From assembly GCF_900107725.1 (NCBI RefSeq), contig NZ_FNQO01000005.1:1-64000 (forward strand): a stretch of DNA of 64,000 bases, written 5' to 3'. The notes beneath the pieces were generated by a model. It made no database searches. It saw only the letters and a program-made list of their open reading frames with translations, and was not told where the DNA came from. Source of the stretch: Microbulbifer marinus (GTDB lineage: Bacteria > Pseudomonadota > Gammaproteobacteria > Pseudomonadales > Cellvibrionaceae). Below, in pieces: positions 57,461 through 64,000 of the stretch (positions are counted from its first letter, which is position 1; the number at the start of each line of letters is the position of its first letter). The translations under genes were made by a program, and so were the position numbers.

Positions 57461-57928
57461 TTATACCGGCTCATACTCCATTTTGGGGTCTGCTGAAACA
57501 ACAGTCCCTAAAGTCTCGCCATAGGCCACCCACTTAAACGAAAAGCCATTCGGAGTCTGTTTGTTAGCCTTACAGACGACATTCAGAATTTTTTCATTCT
57601 GTTGATCGACCTTGCAGGAGTTAATGGCACCGGTCCCGCCATTATCGTCATCATAGGTCTCCATACCGTCAACGTTGCCATTCAGCTTTTTGAACGCCAG
57701 ATCAGAGTTGACCAGGGTAATTTTCAGCATCGCCTTACCAGACTGGCCAATACCTCCATTCTTAACTCCCTCAAACCTCACCCGAATAGTATCCACTTCC
57801 TCACCGCTGGCATCCTTCAAAATCCAATGTTGGTCCTGGCCAGTAGGCTCAAGCGTAAAGTTGGCAGTCACATCAGCCTTAGCTGGCACAACGATAATCG
57901 ATTCAACAAGTTCTGCTGCTTCAGTCAT
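57461..57928 (-). CDS. Orphan AT-rich gene of unknown function
   Basis: A 155-residue protein starting at ATG 57928 after GGAG. It has no signal peptide or membrane helix. It is acidic with beta-rich text (ADVTANFTLEPTGQDQHWIL, EEVDTIRVRFEGVKNGG, KAMLKITLVNSDLAFKKLNG) and two cysteines (INSCKVDQQNEKILNVVC). I do not recognise a family. Its base composition matches the AT-rich tail of the convergent kinase gene, whose stop lies three bases away, so both may have arrived together. Confidence 0.6.
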   Translation of the reverse strand: MTEAAELVESIIVVPAKADVTANFTLEPTGQDQHWILKDASGEEVDTIRVRFEGVKNGGIGQSGKAMLKITLVNSDLAFKKLNGNVDGMETYDDDNGGTGAINSCKVDQQNEKILNVVCKANKQTPNGFSFKWVAYGETLGTVVSADPKMEYEPV

Positions 57929-58092
57929 ATTCCACTCCTGGAGTTTCTTGCTCTTATTTGACCCTGAATACCGCGCAGGGCAGTTGGCTGGAATTTTCCG
58001 TCGGCATCGCCAGGACGCCAGAGGAAACACGCGCTGGATAGCATAATGCGAACCGCCACCGGAACTCCATCACATTTCCACTGAAAAGTGGC

Positions 58093-58127
58093 AAAAAAAA
58101 GCCGGTGGTAACTCAGTTACCACCGGC
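58093..58127 (-). terminator. Strong rho-independent terminator
   Basis: On the minus strand GCCGGTGGTAAC and its perfect complement form a 12-bp stem with a three-base loop, followed by eight T (plus-strand A run 58093-58100). It ends a leftward transcript that starts inside 58130-58500, where no protein gene exists. Confidence 0.92.
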
Positions 58128-58460
58128 CCGAATTGATGGTCCCAGCCATCGACGGTTACAACAACACTATCAAGAGCGAAATGAGGCATCCTTGCCCCGG
58201 CCAAGCCCTTCCCCATATCTCGGCAGACTAGGCTCTGTGTTTGCCGAGCCCGGCTTGGCAGTCCAGCTTGCGCTGAATGGGTCTCCTTCCCGCACTGCGC
58301 AACTGGGTGCGCAGGCATCCGATCCATCGGATTCCATGTTGTGAGGCTCGCCTATCCTTAGGCGGCGCACTTGAATAGCTGTCGCTGCACTCGCCCCTCA
58401 ACCTTGGGCGTTACTGTACGGGTTCACCGATTACAGGTCGATCACATCCCATTACGCGCA
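58093..58460 (-). ncRNA. Candidate CsrB/Rsm-like regulatory RNA
   Basis: The minus strand here has no credible coding frame but about eleven GGA motifs and a series of hairpins that place GGA in loops: CGCCTA-AGGA-TAGGCG (58349-58364), ATCCGA-TGGA-TCGGAT (58317-58332), GGG-AAGGAGA-CCC (58279-58291) and GATGG-CTGGGA-CCATC (58135-58150). Structural stems without GGA loops are CTGCGCA/TGCGCAG (58295-58314) and a nested stem at 58201-58258. The transcript ends in a 12-bp terminator with eight T. RNAs built this way (CsrB, CsrC, RsmZ) bind and titrate CsrA/RsmA. The 5' end and promoter are not fixed. A structured leader of the gene at 57928 is the alternative. Confidence 0.55.
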
Positions 58461-58541
58461 ATTACACGACAGCCAATTTCGCTGCTGCCACAGAGTGAAA
58501 GGGCCGAGCTATAACAGTAAGCACAAAGGGAGAAGGACGAG

Positions 58542-60323
58542 ATGGAAGCTAACCTGGATGACGCGAAAATACTCTCACCCCGCCGCAACACGACTGAGGC
58601 GGCTAGTATCGAGGAGCTGGCGCGCGAGCAATTGCAGCATTTCGCTATCGATACGGAGTCCGAACACGGCAAACTGCTGCTGGCCACCGCCGAGGAGCTG
58701 TACCGGGCACAGGGCAACCTGAGCCAGCTGTGGGCGCAGACCGCGTCCACGCTGAGCCGGCTCGATAAAGCTGACAAGGTTGCCTACTTCAACGCCAAGC
58801 GCTTTATGAGCTTCCAGCTGGCGAAGCTGCTGGATACCCTGCAGAACCCGCTGCGCGCCAGTTTCCAGAGTCTGCAGGGCAATGACTTCAATATCAGCAC
58901 CCGCGGCGGCTACCCGCTGTTCGACAATATTCCGGCGATCTTCTCCGCCACGCCGGTGATCGCGCGCACCGCCACCTATATATATGCCTGCACCGAGTGG
59001 ATCGACGATGCCTTTCGCGGCCGCGAGCCGAGCCACGATATCTATTCGCGCCTGCTGAATCCCACCTCCATCTCGCTGGCCAATGCGATCGTCGATCTGG
59101 AGTGCGGGCCGGAGGCCAGCGAATACCTGGCGTGGAATTTCAATTCGGGCATGGCGGCGATCGATGCGCTGTTGTCAAACCAGCTGAGCCATGGCGACCT
59201 ATTAATAGTGTCGCGAAATATCTACGGCGGTGTGCACCAGCTGCTGCAGGACTTTTACGCGCGCAAAGACAAGCTGGCGATCGAACTGGTCTGGTTCGAC
59301 GGCTCCACAGGTGATGAATTCGAGCAGCTGCTGCAACAGACGCAGGCAGATTACGGCGAAGCCAGCCAGAACGGCGCGCGCATTCATGTGTATCTCGAAT
59401 CCCCCTGCAACCCCCACGGCACCATGCTGGATGTGCCGGCCATCTGCCGCGCAGCCCACCAGGAGCAACTACTGGTAAGCCTGGACGCCACCCTGGCCAC
59501 CCCGTTCCTCTATCAGCCGCTGCGCCGGGAAGATCCTGCCGAGCGACCGGACTTCGTGGTGCACTCCTATACCAAGGACATTGGCGGCACCGGTGCCGCC
59601 ACCGCCGGCGTGGTGATCGGCGAGAATCACCGCATGTTCATCCCCAAGGGCGACAGCGCCAAGGGCCTGAACTGGAACCAGTGCCTGTTCTGGGATGTGT
59701 ATTACATCAAGGGCGCGTTTCTGGATGCGGACAAGGCCTGGGAGGTGCACTGCGGCATGCGTACGCTGGAGATGCGCATGCTGACCAAGTGCATCAACAC
59801 CCTGTGCCTGAGCCATTTCTTTGCCAGCCATCCGCAGATCCGCGTCAACAGCCACGCGCTGGAGGAGCATCCGAACAGCAAACTGCGCGAGGCATTGCTG
59901 CGCTACCAGTTTCCGACGCCGCTGTTCACGATCGACATGGAGGCGGCGCAGTTGCCCACCGAGGCATTCAAGCGCTTCTTCGATGCACTGGAGCCGGCCT
60001 TCGGGCAGATGGTCAGCCTGGGGCAGACCAACACCATGGTGCTGTGTCCGGCGCTCACTTCCCACTCGGAGCTGTCGCCGGAAGCCATGGAGGCGGCGAA
60101 TATTTTTCCCACCACCATCCGCATTTCCGTCGGCGACGAAAACATGGCGCAGCTGGCGGCGCACGTTATCAACTCGGCGCGCCTGCATCTGGACCCGGCC
60201 TGCCCGGGCTTCAGCGACGGTTTTATGTCGGCGGAGGATACCGATGCCATGTTCGCGCGCTTCTATGTGGATTCGCACCGCAAGGTGGTGGAGGCGTTTC
60301 CGAAAGTGGCGGACTATCTCTGA
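58542..60323 (+). CDS. Cys/Met-metabolism PLP enzyme with N-terminal extension
   Basis: A 593-residue fold-type I PLP enzyme related to cystathionine gamma-synthase/beta-lyase. The PLP lysine is in FVVHSYTKDIGGTGAATAG, and SGMAAIDALL and LESPCNPHGTMLDVPAIC are the usual cofactor-site blocks. Typical members have about 400 residues; here about 150 helical residues precede the catalytic domain (IEELAREQLQHFAIDTESEH, with ARTATYIYACTEWIDDAFRG leading in). The reaction could be a gamma- or beta-elimination on a sulfur amino acid, but the extension makes the exact substrate uncertain. GGAGAAGG precedes ATG 58542. Confidence 0.8.
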   Translation: MEANLDDAKILSPRRNTTEAASIEELAREQLQHFAIDTESEHGKLLLATAEELYRAQGNLSQLWAQTASTLSRLDKADKVAYFNAKRFMSFQLAKLLDTLQNPLRASFQSLQGNDFNISTRGGYPLFDNIPAIFSATPVIARTATYIYACTEWIDDAFRGREPSHDIYSRLLNPTSISLANAIVDLECGPEASEYLAWNFNSGMAAIDALLSNQLSHGDLLIVSRNIYGGVHQLLQDFYARKDKLAIELVWFDGSTGDEFEQLLQQTQADYGEASQNGARIHVYLESPCNPHGTMLDVPAICRAAHQEQLLVSLDATLATPFLYQPLRREDPAERPDFVVHSYTKDIGGTGAATAGVVIGENHRMFIPKGDSAKGLNWNQCLFWDVYYIKGAFLDADKAWEVHCGMRTLEMRMLTKCINTLCLSHFFASHPQIRVNSHALEEHPNSKLREALLRYQFPTPLFTIDMEAAQLPTEAFKRFFDALEPAFGQMVSLGQTNTMVLCPALTSHSELSPEAMEAANIFPTTIRISVGDENMAQLAAHVINSARLHLDPACPGFSDGFMSAEDTDAMFARFYVDSHRKVVEAFPKVADYL

Positions 60324-60512
60324 CGAGTGAAATTACCCACCGTATATTGCTACGCGCGGCGCGTGATTCATTTTCCCGAATTTACGCGGGGGCCAGCCCG
60401 CGCTGCGCCGGCGCGACATTTGCGGCGCAAGCACCTCTCGGCGCGCCGCTTGTTGCACTACGCTATATCCCGTAATATCAATCCTCCTCTGCCCATAATT
60501 TAATCAAACAAG

Positions 60513-61829
60513 ATGCTGAACCTTTCTGCGCGCCTGCTGACCCTGCTGTTGTGCTGTTTTACCGGAGTCACCTTTTCCATCCTGGCCGCAGCGCAGGGCT
60601 ACGAACAGCTCTACAGCGATTATCGCGGCAGCCTGTATCAGATTCGCCTGATCGAGAAGTCCTCCAATTCCAAAGCGGGGCTCGGCTCCGGCTTCCAGAT
60701 CTCTGACGACGGCCTGATCGCCACCAACTATCACGTGGTGGCCGAGGCGGTCAGCGATCCGGACAAGTACCAGCTCGAATACCTGTCGGTAGACGGCACC
60801 AAGGGTACGCTGGAGCTGCTGGATATCGATGTGGTCAACGACCTGGCTATCCTGCGCCAGGACAAGCCCGGCACCGAGTTCATACAGCTGGCCACCGACA
60901 CCCCCAAGAAAGGCGAGACCATTGTCTCCCTCGGCAATCCGCTGGACCTGGGCATGACGCTGATCCCCGGCACCTACAACGGTATTGCCGGCGGCAGCTT
61001 CTACGACCGTATCCACTTCGCCGGTTCGATCAATCCCGGCATGAGCGGTGGCCCGGCGATCAATATCCGCGGCCAGGTGGTGGGCATCAACGTGGCCACC
61101 GCCGGCAACCAGGTGAGTTTCCTGGTACCGGTGGACAAGCTCGCCGCTCTGCTGAAGCATTTCCGCCAGCGCGGCAATTCGTTCGATCTGCAGGAGCTGA
61201 CCCACCAGCAGCTGCTGGACAACCAACAGCGCATCATCGATTCGATACTGAAGGCGGAGTGGCAGAAGCGCCCGCTGGGTGAAGCCAACGTCGTCGGCGA
61301 GATAGTGCCGGCCATCCAGTGCTGGGGTAATACCCAGGAGAGCGACGACAACCCGGTCAAGCGTATCGACAAGGGCTGCACCGGTCAGGAAGTGATCTTC
61401 CTGTCGGAGGATTTCAATACCGGCCGAGTGGAATATGAGTTCTTCTGGCTGGAGGCTAAAGACCTGCTGCCGTCGCGCTTCTACGCCGAGTATGAACAGC
61501 AGATGAGCAGTTTCTATCCCGGCAATACCGCGGGAGAAGAGGATGTCACCAAATTCCGCTGCCGCCAGGCGTTTACCGCCCAGGAGCGCAACGGCGGCGA
61601 CGAGCCGGAATCCAAGCCGGAGCGCAATGAAAAACCGATCATCGCGCGCACCAGCTACTGCGTGCGCCGCTACAAGGATTTTCCGGACATCTATGACATC
61701 TTCTTCCTGAGCCTCAGCGTGGACCACAAGAACCGCGCCCTGGTCAGCCACTTCACCCTGTCCGGCTTTACCCAGGAATCTGCCGAAGCGTTTACCGAGA
61801 AGTTCACGAGCGAGATCCAATGGCCCTGA
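60513..61829 (+). CDS. Periplasmic trypsin-like serine protease
   Basis: The 438-residue precursor has a signal peptide (LLTLLLCCFTGVTFSILAA). A trypsin-like domain of HtrA/DegP type covers about 45-215: GLGSGFQISDDGLIATNYHV with the catalytic His, VVNDLAILRQD with the Asp, and INPGMSGGPAINIRGQVVGI with the Ser. No PDZ domain follows; the C-terminal 220 residues (QCWGNTQESDDNPVKRIDKG, CRRYKDF-like cysteine-rich text) belong to no family I know. Its stop overlaps the start of the FHA membrane protein by ten bases, placing it in the phospho-signalling island. Promoter region 60324-60512 shows no clear elements. Confidence 0.88.
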   Translation: MLNLSARLLTLLLCCFTGVTFSILAAAQGYEQLYSDYRGSLYQIRLIEKSSNSKAGLGSGFQISDDGLIATNYHVVAEAVSDPDKYQLEYLSVDGTKGTLELLDIDVVNDLAILRQDKPGTEFIQLATDTPKKGETIVSLGNPLDLGMTLIPGTYNGIAGGSFYDRIHFAGSINPGMSGGPAINIRGQVVGINVATAGNQVSFLVPVDKLAALLKHFRQRGNSFDLQELTHQQLLDNQQRIIDSILKAEWQKRPLGEANVVGEIVPAIQCWGNTQESDDNPVKRIDKGCTGQEVIFLSEDFNTGRVEYEFFWLEAKDLLPSRFYAEYEQQMSSFYPGNTAGEEDVTKFRCRQAFTAQERNGGDEPESKPERNEKPIIARTSYCVRRYKDFPDIYDIFFLSLSVDHKNRALVSHFTLSGFTQESAEAFTEKFTSEIQWP

Positions 61830-62872
61830 TTATCGAAGAACTGAACCGCGCCCACCGGGTGCAGGCCCGGTATCGCATGGAGGGGGAGCACTTTACCCTC
61901 GGCCGCGGTTACGACAATGATGTCATTCTGGAAGATGTCCACGCCGACGCCCGCCACGCGGAGATTCGCCGGGACGAAGACGGCAGCTATTACCTGCACG
62001 ACCTGAGCAGCGTCAACGGCACACAGTTGCTGGGCAATACGCGGGACAAATCGGTAAAGTTCGACGAAATTTCCGAGCGAAAAGTCGCCACCGGCGATCT
62101 GGTGCAGTGCGGCAAGACACACCTGCGCCTGATCGACAGCGATGCGGACATGGCGGAAGCCGTGCCACTACACTCGCTGGAAAGCTTTTTCGAGGGGCTG
62201 TCGCACCCGGCCGGCGCCATCGGTCTGCTGCTGACCGTGGGCCTGGCCACCCTGCTGATCAGTTACCTCGGCTACGCCCGTGAATACGAGTGGACCATCG
62301 TCGTCAACCTGATGGCGGGCAGCCTGATCGGGCTGCTGATCTACGCCGGTGCCTGGGCATTTGTCGGCCGCGTCGTGCGCCACGAGACCCACTTCTTCGC
62401 CCATCTGTCTATCGCCGCGCTCGGTGCACTGATCTACAACGCCTGGGAGTGGTTCAGCAGCCTGCTGAATTACAATTTCGCCCTCGGCAGGCTGATCGAG
62501 GTATTCGACTTCCTGGTGCTGGCGGCCATATTTCCGGCCATGTTGTGGTGCGCCTGTTACCTGGCCACGAATATTTCCCGCGGCTGGCGCTGGGCCGTGG
62601 CGCTGGTCATTCCCTGGGGCTTTCTCGGCATTGGTCTCGCCGAGGAACTGGCGGACATGAATGATTTCACCGACATACCGGAAATTTCCACCGAACTGAA
62701 ATACGACAATCTGCTGCTGCGCGACCCGGTGCCAATGGAGCAGTTTATTGCCAGCGCCCCGGCGCTGTTTGATATCCCCATAGAGAAAAAGGAAGAGGAA
62801 GAACAGGGAACCGATGAGGACAGCGCCGCGCCCGAGCAAGGCACCGGCGAGACAACGGAGACAGACTCTTGA
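61820..62872 (+). CDS. FHA-domain membrane protein
   Basis: A 350-residue protein with an N-terminal FHA domain (about residues 20-95: FTLGRGYDNDVILEDVHADA, RHAEIRRDEDG, LHDLSSVNGTQLL) that would face the cytoplasm. Five membrane helices follow between about 130 and 275 (e.g. GAIGLLLTVGLATLLISYLG, LMAGSLIGLLIYAGAWAFVG, VALVIPWGFLGIGLAEEL). The C-terminal tail is acidic (KKEEEEQGTDEDSA). FHA domains bind phosphothreonine, so it may dock a kinase or its substrates at the membrane. It is translationally coupled to the protease before it and to hisC after it. Confidence 0.85.
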   Translation: MALIIEELNRAHRVQARYRMEGEHFTLGRGYDNDVILEDVHADARHAEIRRDEDGSYYLHDLSSVNGTQLLGNTRDKSVKFDEISERKVATGDLVQCGKTHLRLIDSDADMAEAVPLHSLESFFEGLSHPAGAIGLLLTVGLATLLISYLGYAREYEWTIVVNLMAGSLIGLLIYAGAWAFVGRVVRHETHFFAHLSIAALGALIYNAWEWFSSLLNYNFALGRLIEVFDFLVLAAIFPAMLWCACYLATNISRGWRWAVALVIPWGFLGIGLAEELADMNDFTDIPEISTELKYDNLLLRDPVPMEQFIASAPALFDIPIEKKEEEEQGTDEDSAAPEQGTGETTETDS

Positions 62873-63945
62873 GCAATCCATTCTGGAGCCCCGCGCTGGC
62901 ACGACTGGAGCCCTACGTGCCCGGTGAGCAGCCGCGCGGCCGCAAACTGATCAAACTCAATACCAATGAAAACCCCTACCCGCCGTCGCCGCGCGCGCTG
63001 GAAGTCCTCGGCGACCCGCAGCTGGCCGATGCCCTGCGCCGCTACCCCGATCCGGAATCCTGCGATCTGCGCGCGGCCATCGCCGCCCGCTTCGAACTGA
63101 CGCCGGAACAGGTGTTCGTCGGCAACGGTTCGGACGAGGTGCTCGCGCACGCCTTCTACAGTTTCTTCCGCCGTGACGAGGCGCTGCTGTTCCCGGACAT
63201 CACCTACAGCTTTTACCCGGTCTACTGCCAGCTGTACGACATCGAGTACCGCACTGTGCCATTGCGGGATGACTTCAGCCTCGCGGTGGAAGACTACAGC
63301 GGCCCCGCCGCCGGCGTGATACTGGCCAACCCCAATGCGCCCAGCGGCCGCTACCTGCCGCTGGCGGAAATCGAGCGGCTGCTGCAACTGCAGCCGCAAC
63401 GGGTCGTGGTTGTCGACGAGGCCTACATCGATTTTGGCGGCGACAGCGCGGTGCAGCTGATCGACCGCCATCCCAACCTGCTGGTGACGCAGACGCTGTC
63501 GAAATCCTACGCACTGGCGGGCCTGCGGCTGGGATTTGCGATGGGACAGGCACATCTTATCGAGGGCCTGAACCGGGCCAAGGACTCCTTCAACTCCTAT
63601 CCGATCGACGCCATCGCCCAGCGCCTGGCCACTGTGGCCATCGGCGACAGCGCCTGGCTGGCGGACTGCTGCGGCAAGGTCATCGCCACACGCGAACGCA
63701 CGGTGGCGGCGCTGCAGCAAATGGACTTCGACGTGGTGCCGTCGAAGGCCAACTTCGTACTGGCGCGACCGCGCAAACTGGGCGCGGAGACCCTGTACCG
63801 GGCACTGCGCGAGCGCGATATTCTGGTGCGCTACTTCAACAAGCCGCGGATTAGTGAGTACTTGCGTATTAGCATCGGCACCGATGAGGAAATGGACACA
63901 CTGCTGCAGAGTTGCAGGGAGATAATCGCTTCACAGACCGAGTGA
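62869..63945 (+). CDS. hisC: Histidinol-phosphate aminotransferase
   Basis: A 358-residue fold-type I aminotransferase. LIKLNTNENPYPPSPRALE, VFVGNGSDEVLAHAFYSFF, ILANPNAPSGRYLPLAEIE and the PLP lysine in VTQTLSKSYALAGLRLGFAM are HisC blocks. It converts imidazole-acetol phosphate to histidinol phosphate in histidine synthesis. The start is TTG 62869, overlapping the stop of the FHA membrane gene by four bases. No other his genes are near, so this may be a second, separately placed copy or the only one; the window cannot say. Confidence 0.92.
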   Translation: MSNPFWSPALARLEPYVPGEQPRGRKLIKLNTNENPYPPSPRALEVLGDPQLADALRRYPDPESCDLRAAIAARFELTPEQVFVGNGSDEVLAHAFYSFFRRDEALLFPDITYSFYPVYCQLYDIEYRTVPLRDDFSLAVEDYSGPAAGVILANPNAPSGRYLPLAEIERLLQLQPQRVVVVDEAYIDFGGDSAVQLIDRHPNLLVTQTLSKSYALAGLRLGFAMGQAHLIEGLNRAKDSFNSYPIDAIAQRLATVAIGDSAWLADCCGKVIATRERTVAALQQMDFDVVPSKANFVLARPRKLGAETLYRALRERDILVRYFNKPRISEYLRISIGTDEEMDTLLQSCREIIASQTE

Positions 63946-64000
63946 TCGGTGTCTCTATAATGAGTGGGGCTCATGCGCAGGGACGCCACATAATGTAAGC
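63946..64000. other. Right edge
   Basis: The last 55 bases after the hisC stop show no complete feature. Confidence 0.5.

Noticed and set aside
58070-58327. Minus-strand 85-codon frame in the candidate RNA
   Set aside because: It runs through the terminator stem and the hairpins and has no family resemblance; the structure explains the region better.
58418-58438. GacA/UvrY activator box before the candidate RNA
   Set aside because: TGTAAT and TACAG are present but the spacing does not fit TGTAAG-N6-CTTACA; it folds as a small hairpin instead.
60504-61820. A 438-codon minus-strand frame opposite the serine protease
   Set aside because: The plus-strand frame has a signal peptide and the full catalytic triad; the minus frame is a mirror artefact.

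Overview
The window reads as chromosomal DNA of a GC-rich, marine or halotolerant gammaproteobacterium. Supporting points are a complete ectoine operon, cytochrome bd, NnrS/HemN nitric-oxide functions, GSH-dependent formaldehyde detoxification, thrombospondin-type-3 repeats and YceI/cytochrome b561. The gene mix would suit Microbulbifer or a relative in the Cellvibrionales, but that placement is inference. There is no rRNA, tRNA, CRISPR array, transposase or phage structural gene.

Layout. 1-689: N-terminus of a secreted calcium-repeat protein, cut by the left edge. 690-2042: mostly non-coding, with a decayed DUF3604 fragment and a very good NsrR-type operator. 2043-6881: nitric-oxide/anaerobic cluster (NnrS, thioredoxin-reductase-like flavoprotein, HemN, second NnrS). 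7751-11225: bufferin-type RiPP operon (tandem double-core precursor, DUF692/MNIO enzyme, DUF2063 partner, UMF1-type MFS transporter). 11214-16569: glycosyltransferase, HD protein, class II aldolase, Crp/Fnr regulator, BASS transporter, DUF1853. 16638-19763: GbsR-like regulator plus cydAB behind an ANR/FNR-like box and a perfect palindrome. 20265-30037: TetR, DUF465, GST, NicO-like membrane protein with SBP56, DPP-IV-like peptidase, pirin, TauE/SafE, FrnE-like DsbA, lipoprotein. 30172-33276: formaldehyde detoxification (fghA, frmA) and an AraC regulator. 33355-42842: PhnA-like protein, PLD-family lipoprotein, CBS protein, Hsp20, host-attachment protein, CorA, M20 peptidase, cytochrome b561, YceI. 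43096-50581: ectABC-ask_ect followed by a TPR membrane protein and a Na+/solute symporter, with divergent ectR. 51066-62872: phospho-signalling island with an FHA-wHTH protein, two paralogous Ser/Thr kinases with periplasmic TPR domains, an AT-rich orphan gene, a candidate CsrB/Rsm-like sRNA, a PLP enzyme, a trypsin-like protease and an FHA membrane protein. 62869-63945: hisC.

The most unusual items are: (i) the bufferin precursor carrying two six-cysteine cores in one polypeptide; (ii) a GGA-rich, multi-hairpin minus-strand RNA with a strong terminator at about 58093-58460; (iii) the FHA/STK/protease signalling island, in which the second kinase has an abrupt GC drop in its sensor half; and (iv) clear palindromic operators before the NO cluster, the gbsR-cydAB operon and the ect operon.
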